The notes below the pieces were generated by a model. The model saw nothing but the letters and a program-made list of their open reading frames with translations. It searched no databases and had not been told where the DNA came from. A program made the translations under genes and the position numbers. A stretch of DNA of 64,000 nucleotides from Amycolatopsis vastitatis (lineage in GTDB: Bacteria; Actinomycetota; Actinomycetes; Mycobacteriales; Pseudonocardiaceae). Position 1 is the stretch's first letter; every line of letters starts with the position of its first letter. Below, in pieces: positions 57,749 to 64,000 of this stretch. Where the stretch lies: positions 52,169 through 116,168 of the forward strand of contig NZ_NMUL01000058.1 in NCBI RefSeq assembly GCF_002234595.1, written 5' to 3'.

Positions 57749-59065
57749 ATGAAGGTCGTCGCCGGGCAGCGCGGTGCCTCCCGCCCGCCCGAGGAGTACC
57801 TGCCCGCGTCGCCGCCACCGCTGCGACGCGGGCCGGTGCTGGTCACGGCCGTTTTGGCGGCGCTCGGCGGCGCATTGGTCCCGGCGGCCGCGGTGCCCGC
57901 GCTCTGGCGGATCTGGCAGCTGTACGCGATGGCGTTCGGCGCGGTCGCCGCCGTCGAGCTGGTCGCCGTCGTCGTGGTGCTCGGGTGGCCGACGCGCAGG
58001 ACGGCGCACTTCGGCGCGCTCGCGGCGGCCGCGGCGCTCGCGCTGTGGGCCGTAAGCCGTCCGCTCGGGCTGATGACGCGGTTCGACCCCTGGCAGCCGG
58101 CGGACACGGTCGCCGGCTTCACCGACTACGTCGCCGCCGGGCTGCAGGTCGTCGCCGTGCTCGGCTTCCTGGTCGTGGCGCGGCGCCGGGCGCACCCGCG
58201 GCCGTCCGCGCTCCGGCGTGCGTCCGCGTGGATCGTGCTGTTCCCGGTGCAGGTGACGGTGCTCGCCACCGGCGTGGCGGGCACGGTCGCGGCCGGCGAC
58301 TCCAGCACCGGGCCCGTCGCTTCGACGCTGCTCGACAGCGTCACCGGCACCTTCGAGTACTGCCGTCCCGACGGCGTGCCGCTGGCGATGGACGTCCACC
58401 GCCGGTCGGCGGGCGGGCCGGCGGCGCCGGTGGTGCTCTTCCTGCACGGGGGCGGGCTGGTCTTCGGCAACCGCAAGCCCGCCGGCCCCGGGGCGCTGCT
58501 CGCCGGTCCGCGGTTCGGGCCGCTGCGGGACGAACTGGTGGCCCGCGGGTTCGCCGTCGCCTCGATCGACTTCCGCCTCGCGCCGGCCGCGCCGTGGCCG
58601 GCCCCGCTCACCGACGCCCGGTGCGCGGTCCGGTTCCTCAAGGCCAACGCGGCCGCGCTGGCCGTCGACCCGGCCCGGATCGCGGTGGCGGGCACCGGCA
58701 CGGGCGGCACCCTGGCGGCGCTGCTCGGCGTCGCGCGCGGTCCGGACACCGGCCAGTACCCGGGGCAGGACAGCACGGTCCGGGCGGTGGCGGCACTGTC
58801 GGCCCCCGCGGACTTCGGCCTCACGGGCCTGGACCCGCTCACCCGCGCGTCGGTGCTGGTGGCGCTGGGTGGCTCGCCGTCGACGCTCCGCGAGGCGAGC
58901 CCGCTGACCTACGCCGGCCCGGGCGCGCCCCCGTTCCTCGTCGGCGACGGCGGCCGGAAGTCGGCCGAGCTCGCGGACCGCCTGCGCGCCGCCGGGGTCC
59001 CGGTGACCGAAGGGACGACGACCGACCGCGCGGTCGGGGAGTTCCTGGCCGCGGCCGTGCGCTGA
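57749..59065 (+). CDS. membrane-anchored alpha/beta-hydrolase relative with degenerate active site
   Basis: A 438-residue protein: four hydrophobic helices (about 28-185), then an HSL-type alpha/beta-hydrolase domain with the oxyanion motif HGGG near 232. The nucleophile motif, normally GDSAGG, reads GTGTGG near 315, so the catalytic Ser is absent. The C-terminal Asp and His positions (PPFLVGDGG; TTTDRAVGEF) also look altered. It is therefore likely inactive as an esterase and may bind ligand or sense it. Confidence 0.75.
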   Translation: MKVVAGQRGASRPPEEYLPASPPPLRRGPVLVTAVLAALGGALVPAAAVPALWRIWQLYAMAFGAVAAVELVAVVVVLGWPTRRTAHFGALAAAAALALWAVSRPLGLMTRFDPWQPADTVAGFTDYVAAGLQVVAVLGFLVVARRRAHPRPSALRRASAWIVLFPVQVTVLATGVAGTVAAGDSSTGPVASTLLDSVTGTFEYCRPDGVPLAMDVHRRSAGGPAAPVVLFLHGGGLVFGNRKPAGPGALLAGPRFGPLRDELVARGFAVASIDFRLAPAAPWPAPLTDARCAVRFLKANAAALAVDPARIAVAGTGTGGTLAALLGVARGPDTGQYPGQDSTVRAVAALSAPADFGLTGLDPLTRASVLVALGGSPSTLREASPLTYAGPGAPPFLVGDGGRKSAELADRLRAAGVPVTEGTTTDRAVGEFLAAAVR

Positions 59066-59069
59066 GGAC

Positions 59070-59100
59070 TTGCCCTGGAGTGCACTCCAGGTCCTACCGT
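59070..59100 (+). promoter_or_regulatory. MerR-type promoter before the F420 oxidoreductase
   Basis: CCTGGAGTGCACTCCAGG (59074-59091) is a perfect 18-bp palindrome between -35 TTGCCC (59070-59075) and -10 TACCGT (59095-59100), with a 19-bp spacer. This is a MerR-regulated promoter, but no MerR gene is adjacent. Confidence 0.75.
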
Positions 59101-59134
59101 GGCGGACACACCCACCACGTCAGGAGCATGCTTC

Positions 59135-60010
59135 ATGGAACTCGGCTTCCACCTTCCCATCTTCGACATCGACGGGGGCCCCACCGCCATCGCCGGCGAG
59201 CTCGCCCGCGTCGGTGCCGCGGCGGAGGAGGCCGGCGCGACCTGGTTGTCCTTCATGGACCACTACTTCCAGATCGAGCCGACCGGTCTCCCCGCCGAGT
59301 CGCACATGCTGGAGGGCTACACGACCCTCGGCTACCTCGCCGCGCACACGTCCCGCCTCGACCTCGGCCTCCTCGTCACGGGCGTGACCTACCGGCACCC
59401 GGGGCTGCTCGCGAAGATCGTCACCACGCTCGATGTCCTCTCCGGCGGCCGGGCCGTCCTCGGCATCGGCGCCGCCTGGTTCGAGCGTGAGCACCGGGGG
59501 ATGGGCGTGCCGTTCCCGCCGGTCGCCGAGCGCTTCGAGCGGCTGGAGGAGACCCTGCGCGTCTGCGGGCAGATGTGGGACCCGGAGAACAACGGCCCGT
59601 TCGAGGGCAAGCACTACCAGCTGGCCGAAACGCTCTGCTCGCCGCAGCCGATCCACCGGCCGAAGGTGCTCATCGGCGGTGGCGGGGAACGCAAGACGCT
59701 GCGGCTCGTCGCGCAGTACGGCGACGCGTGCAACCTGTTCGGCTCGTCGCCCGACGACGTCGCGCACAAGCTGGACGTGCTGCGCCGCCACTGCGACGAC
59801 GTCGGCCGCGACTACGACGCGATCCAGAAGACGATCCTGGCCAACAACCCGCGGCCGGCGCCGGACACCCGCGACGAGTTCGTCCGCGCCATGGCGGACT
59901 ACGCGAAGCTCGGGGTGCGGACGGTGATCATCACGCCGACCACCGGTTCCCCGGCAGCGTGGATCGACGGCATGGCCCCGGCCGTGCCGCAGCTGGCCGA
60001 CCTCGGCTGA
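59135..60010 (+). CDS. LLM class F420-dependent oxidoreductase
   Basis: A 291-residue luciferase-like monooxygenase-fold enzyme of the F420-dependent branch (ELGFHLPIFDIDGGP start, TGVTYRHPGLLAKIVTTLD, VLGIGAAWFEREHRGMG, IGGGGERKTLRL). Such enzymes reduce or oxidize small molecules with cofactor F420. AGGAG lies 8 nt before the ATG. A MerR-type promoter suggests stress- or ligand-inducible expression. Confidence 0.87.
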   Translation: MELGFHLPIFDIDGGPTAIAGELARVGAAAEEAGATWLSFMDHYFQIEPTGLPAESHMLEGYTTLGYLAAHTSRLDLGLLVTGVTYRHPGLLAKIVTTLDVLSGGRAVLGIGAAWFEREHRGMGVPFPPVAERFERLEETLRVCGQMWDPENNGPFEGKHYQLAETLCSPQPIHRPKVLIGGGGERKTLRLVAQYGDACNLFGSSPDDVAHKLDVLRRHCDDVGRDYDAIQKTILANNPRPAPDTRDEFVRAMADYAKLGVRTVIITPTTGSPAAWIDGMAPAVPQLADLG

Positions 60011-60159
60011 GCCGGCCCGGGCGGTGCTGCTCGGGCAAAACGCTCGAGCCGCCCGCCCGGTTGCCTTCGCCCGTGACCGGAATGTTCCGCCGTGCGTGGT
60101 TGTCCGCGGTCGGCCTAACTTGGCCTGGACAACCGAAACAGGGGGAAGGAACCCGAAGC

Positions 60160-61563
60160 ATGGGCAGATTCACCCGGTCGGCACGCGTCGCCTGCGTGCT
60201 GACCGCAGCTTTGACGATCACCGGCCTCGCCGCCGCACCCGCCTTCGCCGAAACCGGCCCGAACCTCAAGGTCACCGCGACCGTGCAGCAGGGCCGGTGG
60301 CTGCCGGGGGACGACATCCCGGTGGAGTTCACCGTCACCAACCTCGGTGACGCCACCGCGAACCACGTGTCGGGGGCGGCGTACACGGACTCCGGGCCGT
60401 ACTTCTTGATCCCGGACGAGGAATGGGGCGACCTGCGCGTACCCGGGGGCACCTCGTTCGCGCCGGGGGAGAGCCGCACCTACCACCTGCACGGCAGCTT
60501 CAGCTCCCGTCCGGAAGGCACCCCGGAGGTGGAGTTCACCGCCTCCGGCGAGCTGGACACCGACGGGAGCGACAACTCGGTGCGGGTGACCGTGCCGCTC
60601 GTGCCGGCGGGCACCACCGACCGGATGGGCGGCCACCTCTACGGCGACCGCGACGGCGACGGGAAGCCGTCGCCGGGCGAAGACCTCGCCGGGGCGAAGG
60701 TCCACACCATCGGGATCGGCATGTCGCAGGAGGTGGTCACCACCACCGACGCCGCGGGCCGGTTCGCGTTCGAGGGGCTCCCGGTTTCGCGCGACTTCAC
60801 GCTGTACTTCACGGACCTCCCCGACGGCTGGGTGCCCCCGTCGAGCGTCGGCCCGCTGCGGCTGGACGGCAGCGGCGCGAACACCGCGCTCGAGATCAAG
60901 GCGTCCCGGCCGCTCACCGACGTCCTGACCGAGACGATCACGCTCGACAAGGCGAGCTACGCGGTGGGCGCGACCGGCACGGCGACGGTCACCCTCACCA
61001 ACACCGGGGCCAAGCCGCTGAGCGGCCTCTACGCGGGTTGTGATCCCGCCGGCAGCGGCCTCGAGCTGGACGTGCCGGAGGACCAGTGGGGCGCGTTCGG
61101 TCCGCTGCGCCACGCGGGCGAGCTGGCGCCGGGACAGCGGTTGGTGCTCAAGGTCTCGGGCAAGGTACCGGAGCGGGCGGCGTACTTCGGTCAGACGGGT
61201 CTCGGGTGCTACATCGACGGCAGTGGGTACGTCGGGGGCCCGTACGCGTACGCGCTCGCGAAGGTGCCGGGCAAGAAGGCCGATGCCAAGGGACAGGTCT
61301 GGACCGACAAGAACGGCAACGGGCGGCCGGACGCCGGCGAAGGCGTGGCGAAGGTCAAGGTCACGTTGAGTGAGGACGGTGTCCACGTGCTCTCGATGGC
61401 GCAGACCGACGCGAACGGCGTCGCGACGTTCCCGCAGGTCGGGGTCGGGGAGTACCGGCTCCGGCCGGTCGGGGCGTGGACGGCGAGCGGCGACACGAGC
61501 GTCTCGGTCGTGGCGTCGCCGTACGGCTACGGCGACTGGAGCCTGCAGGTGACCGCGCGCTGA
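60160..61563 (+). CDS. secreted SdrD-B/CARDB-like adhesin-type protein
   Basis: A 467-residue exported protein with a signal peptide (about 1-30, ending PAFAETGP). It is built of Ig-like blocks: a CARDB-like domain, an SdrD-B-like module (GHLYGDRDGDGKPSPGEDL), a DUF11-like block and a second SdrD-B-like module (GQVWTDKNGNGRPDAGEG). The Asp-rich loops should bind calcium. There is no sortase signal. Surface or matrix role; partner unknown. Confidence 0.75.
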   Translation: MGRFTRSARVACVLTAALTITGLAAAPAFAETGPNLKVTATVQQGRWLPGDDIPVEFTVTNLGDATANHVSGAAYTDSGPYFLIPDEEWGDLRVPGGTSFAPGESRTYHLHGSFSSRPEGTPEVEFTASGELDTDGSDNSVRVTVPLVPAGTTDRMGGHLYGDRDGDGKPSPGEDLAGAKVHTIGIGMSQEVVTTTDAAGRFAFEGLPVSRDFTLYFTDLPDGWVPPSSVGPLRLDGSGANTALEIKASRPLTDVLTETITLDKASYAVGATGTATVTLTNTGAKPLSGLYAGCDPAGSGLELDVPEDQWGAFGPLRHAGELAPGQRLVLKVSGKVPERAAYFGQTGLGCYIDGSGYVGGPYAYALAKVPGKKADAKGQVWTDKNGNGRPDAGEGVAKVKVTLSEDGVHVLSMAQTDANGVATFPQVGVGEYRLRPVGAWTASGDTSVSVVASPYGYGDWSLQVTAR

Positions 61564-61574
61564 CGCGGTGCCGG

Positions 61575-61602
61575 ACCGCCCCGGGGATTCGCCCGGGGCG
61601 GT
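61575..61602 (+). terminator. intrinsic terminator after the SdrD-B-like gene
   Basis: An 11-bp GC stem (ACCGCCCCGGG / CCCGGGGCGGT) with a 6-nt loop, followed by TT, lies 11 bp after the stop codon. Confidence 0.75.
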
Positions 61603-61796
61603 TTCCGTTAACCCGGGGATTACTTCGCCTTTGGTAGGCATGAGCCGAACCGGCGGGCCGCCGGTTCGAGGTGCCACGCGCCCTTTTCCTTTCTGTCCAC
61701 TGTGGACGTTCCGGGTTTTCCTTGCGCGGGGCGGTGAACCACTCCGGTCGCCGCGCCGTGTGCCGTGGTGAGGTGGCGACCGGAAAGGAGGGGCTG

Positions 61797-63173
61797 ATGC
61801 CCCACACGCGCACGGCAGGACGACACCGCAAACCTGCGACAATCGGACTCGCAGCGCTGTTGGGAGTCGCGGGAGCGACCGCGACGGCGATCGCCTTGAG
61901 CAGCCCGGCCGGTAACGCGGCCACGGAGAGCTGCGGTGGTCTGGACACGGCGTTGCAGAACAATCTCACGTTCATCAAGGGCCAGCAGCTGGCACCGGAC
62001 GCCCAGTCCGCGGCCCGGATAGCCAACCGCAAGGCGGTGGTCGACCAGATCGGCCAACGGCGCCAGGCGGCGGGCTGCGACAAGCAGGTCGCGGCGAACG
62101 CCGTGGCGGCCGAGTGCCTGGCGGTGGCCGGGGCGGCCGAGCAGGTCGCGGCGAAGGACGAGGCCGAGCAGAACGGCATGGCGAACGGCATGGCGAACGG
62201 CAAGGGCGCGGCCAAGCAGAAGGGCATGGCCGAGCAGAACGGCATGGCGGACGAGAACGGCATGGCCGCCCAGAACGGCATGGCCGACCAGCAGGGCATG
62301 GCGGACCAGAACGGCATGGCCGGCGAGAACGGGATGGCCGACCAGCAGGGCGCGGCGGCCAAGAAGCAGGCGGCCGCCGAAAACGGATCCGGCGCCCGGA
62401 ACGGCAAGGCCCAGAAGAAGGACAAGGCCGCCGAGAAGGCCGCCGCCCAGAACTGTGCGGTGGTGCAGCAATGCGTGGCCCAGGCCGCCGGAGTGGCCGA
62501 CGCCAACGGCATGGCGAAGCAGAACGGCAAGGCCGAAGAGAACGGCATGGCCGGGCAGCAGGGCATGGCGGACCAGAACGGCATGGCGGACCAGAACGGC
62601 ATGGCGGACCAGAACGGCATGGCGAACGAGAACGGCATGGCCGATCAGAACGGCATGGCGAACGAGAACGGCATGGCGAACCAGCAGGGCGCCGCCGAGA
62701 ACAACGGCATGGGTACCGCCAAGCAGGGCGCCAAGGCTGACGAGAACGGCATGGCCGATCAGAACGGCATGGCCAACGGCGTGGACGCGGCCAAGCAGAA
62801 CGGCAAGGCCGCCGAGAACGGCATGGCGGACCAGCAGGGCGCCGCCGGGAACAACGGCATGGCCGGTCAGGCGGCCGCGGTCTCCGCGCAGCAGTGCGCG
62901 GCCATCCTCGACTGCGTTTCCCAGGCCGCCGCCGACCCCGCAGCGGCCGCTCAGCAGGGCATGGCCGCCGACGAGAACAAGGCCGACGAGAACAAGGCTG
63001 ACCAGAACAAGGCTGACCAGAACAAGGCAGGCGAGAAGGCCAAGGCCAAGGGCAAGGCCGACGCCAAGGCGGATGCCGCGGACAACGCGGCCGCGGTCGC
63101 GGCCCGGTGTGTCGCCGCCTCGGCCGGGGCGGCTTCCACCGGGACGGCCGGCGCCGCCCCGAGCACCCGGTAG
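61797..63173 (+). CDS. secreted NGMA-repeat protein with Cys-pair modules
   Basis: A 458-residue exported protein with a signal/anchor segment (about 16-42). A head domain (about 43-115) with Cys residues precedes a long low-complexity region in which NGM occurs 20 times, mostly as DQNGMA or ENGMA, with QQGMA and KA variants. Two inserted modules, NCAVVQQCVAQAAG and QCAAILDCVSQAAA, interrupt or follow the repeats. A charged KADENKADQNKA stretch and a final RCVAA end it. GGAAAGGAG precedes the ATG. I know no family; a structural or Met-based redox role is possible. Confidence 0.7.
   Translation: MPHTRTAGRHRKPATIGLAALLGVAGATATAIALSSPAGNAATESCGGLDTALQNNLTFIKGQQLAPDAQSAARIANRKAVVDQIGQRRQAAGCDKQVAANAVAAECLAVAGAAEQVAAKDEAEQNGMANGMANGKGAAKQKGMAEQNGMADENGMAAQNGMADQQGMADQNGMAGENGMADQQGAAAKKQAAAENGSGARNGKAQKKDKAAEKAAAQNCAVVQQCVAQAAGVADANGMAKQNGKAEENGMAGQQGMADQNGMADQNGMADQNGMANENGMADQNGMANENGMANQQGAAENNGMGTAKQGAKADENGMADQNGMANGVDAAKQNGKAAENGMADQQGAAGNNGMAGQAAAVSAQQCAAILDCVSQAAADPAAAAQQGMAADENKADENKADQNKADQNKAGEKAKAKGKADAKADAADNAAAVAARCVAASAGAASTGTAGAAPSTR
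62163..62870 (+). repeat. coding tandem repeat array of about 18-bp units
   Basis: The codons for DQNGMA and variants form near-identical 18-bp units (gaccagaacggcatggcg). Three perfect copies lie in a row at 62571-62624, with degenerate copies on both sides. The array is in frame throughout. The composition leaves long open frames on the complementary strand, but these are a by-product. Confidence 0.85.
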
Positions 63174-63211
63174 GCAGTGCCCGGCGTGCGGCTTCCCCGA
63201 GCGCACGTTCG

Positions 63212-63260
63212 CCGGCCGGCCCGGCCCCGTCGCCCTCACCGGCGGGGCCGGGCCGGCCGG
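63212..63260. terminator. 18-bp GC hairpin after the repeat protein
   Basis: An 18-bp perfect stem built of GGCC and CCGG blocks with a 13-nt loop lies 38 bp after the repeat-protein stop and before the alarmone synthetase. There is no T-run. Confidence 0.75.
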
Positions 63261-63350
63261 TGCGGGAACTCCGGCCCGTCGCCGTCCGTTGACCGGGTGG
63301 AGCGCAGTACTCTGGTGCTCCGCAACGACCGACGACAGCACGAGGCTTCA

Positions 63351-64000
63351 GTGACCACCGACCCGGCGGCCCAGGACGCTTCCTTGCGTGAGGCGGCCGA
63401 CGAGCTCGCCGTCGCCGGGCAGCTCCCGCGGTTCCTCCTGATGTACAAGTTCGCCATCGAAGAGCTGATGACGAAGCTGCGCATCCTCAGCGAGGAGTTC
63501 GACTTCGTCCACCGGCACGACCCGATCGAGCACATCACGAGCCGGGTGAAGCGGCCGGAGGCGATCAAGGAGAAGGTGCGCCGCCGCGGTCTCGGCGGTG
63601 ACTGGGTGTCCGCGGCCGCCGCGCTCGACGACATCGCCGGCATCCGCGTGGTCTGCCCGTTCGTCTCCGACGTCTACGAGGTCGCCCGGATGCTCACCGC
63701 GCAGGACGACGTGGAGCTGCTGCGCACCAAGGACTACATCGACGGCCCGAAGGCCAACGGCTACCGCAGCCTGCACCTCATCGTGCGCATCCCGGTGTTC
63801 CTGTCCGACCGGGTGGAGAAGGTCAAGGTGGAGATCCAGCTCCGCACCATCGCCATGGACTTCTGGGCGGCGGTGGAGCACAAGCTGTCCTACAAGTACC
63901 CCGACAGCGTCCCGAACGACTTCGCCGGCGAACTCGCGGCGGCGGCCCGGACGGCCGCGGACCTCGACGCCCGGATGGCCGCGCTGCACGAACGCATCCG
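63351..64000 (+). CDS. small alarmone synthetase, RelA/SpoT nucleotidyltransferase domain (partial)
   Basis: The gene starts at a GTG (CGAGG 5 nt upstream) and runs off the window end; at least 216 residues are visible. The RelA/SpoT synthetase motifs are intact: RRRGLGGDW, ALDDIAGIRVVCPF, PKANGYRSLHLIV and VEIQLRTIAMDFWAAVEHK. No hydrolase (HD) domain precedes it, so it is a stand-alone (p)ppGpp synthetase. This type is usually stress-induced. Confidence 0.88.
   Translation, partial: MTTDPAAQDASLREAADELAVAGQLPRFLLMYKFAIEELMTKLRILSEEFDFVHRHDPIEHITSRVKRPEAIKEKVRRRGLGGDWVSAAAALDDIAGIRVVCPFVSDVYEVARMLTAQDDVELLRTKDYIDGPKANGYRSLHLIVRIPVFLSDRVEKVKVEIQLRTIAMDFWAAVEHKLSYKYPDSVPNDFAGELAAAARTAADLDARMAALHERI

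Noticed and set aside
61361..62638. Long minus-strand open frame with repeated MPFWSA units
   Set aside because: It is the complement of the NGMA repeat array. Its regularity follows from the coding repeats, it has no ribosome site, and the plus strand has a signal peptide and strong ribosome site.
62163..62870. Tandem repeats resembling a CRISPR or satellite array
   Set aside because: Unit length is about 18 bp, there are no unique spacers, and the repeats are in frame in an exported protein.
1..64000. tRNA, rRNA, riboswitch, prophage or transposase genes
   Set aside because: Looked for on both strands; no cloverleaf, conserved rRNA stretch, FMN-type riboswitch before ribA, integrase or transposase motif was seen.

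Overview
The window is high-GC actinomycete DNA, most likely from the Pseudonocardiaceae (Amycolatopsis or a near relative). This is inferred from the codon use, a Cvn-type conservon, DUF6292 and DUF6069 proteins, an F420-type luciferase-like oxidoreductase, many MarR/TetR/MerR/GntR regulators and many apparently leaderless transcripts. I see no rRNA, tRNA, CRISPR array, insertion sequence or phage gene. It reads as chromosomal accessory DNA with small metabolic and regulatory modules packed head to tail.

Region 0-15.8 kb. After a PAP2 phosphatase and a MEDS/ATPase anti-sigma-type regulator comes a seven-gene leftward operon, 11004 down to 1596, mostly joined by 4-bp stop/start overlaps. It encodes a DUF6292 protein, a TPP enzyme of the pyruvate oxidase type, an enolase-superfamily enzyme, a large FAD/Fe-S dehydrogenase of the D-lactate dehydrogenase type, a small membrane protein, an SDR and a GH15 glucoamylase-like enzyme. 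A MarR gene and a molybdopterin oxidoreductase pair run divergently. The same 13-bp palindrome sits on the start of the MarR gene and in front of the oxidoreductase. An LtrA membrane protein follows.

Region 16-25.4 kb. A conservon (CvnA sensor kinase, CvnB roadblock, CvnC DUF742) lacks the usual CvnD GTPase and has an MHYT membrane sensor in that place. Next come a large secreted protein with a LacI-like operator, a STAS protein, an ArsR-arsenate reductase fusion with its operator, a VOC protein, intergenic hairpins and a 58-residue zinc-ribbon-like protein.

Region 25.4-39 kb. This holds a dispersed gallate/protocatechuate meta-cleavage set: LigJ-type hydratase, LigK-type aldolase, LigU-type tautomerase and a type I extradiol dioxygenase. 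A dehydrogenase, a GntR/FCD regulator and a PaaX regulator accompany them. Five copies of a TTGT-TR/CA-ACAA operator link the set. No LigAB dioxygenase is present. A MarR pair, a CGNR regulator, an epoxide hydrolase and a CE1-type esterase are interspersed.

Region 39-52 kb. An MFS transporter, two 21-bp open reading frames that both encode MSDKGW, a diguanylate cyclase, a Cys-ended 41-residue peptide beside a glycosyltransferase, an HTH-NBR1-Ig protein, a ZIP transporter, a TetR/SRPBCC pair, a secreted trypsin-like protease, a MerR/SDR pair and a MarR/RibA pair. Several small proteins are included.

Region 52-64 kb. A secreted two-module GH43 enzyme with a LacI-type operator, an APH-like kinase, a lyase-like secreted protein, an alpha/beta-hydrolase relative without its nucleophile, an F420-type oxidoreductase behind a MerR-type promoter, an SdrD-B-like secreted protein, a highly repetitive NGMA-repeat secreted protein, and the start of a small alarmone synthetase that runs off the end.
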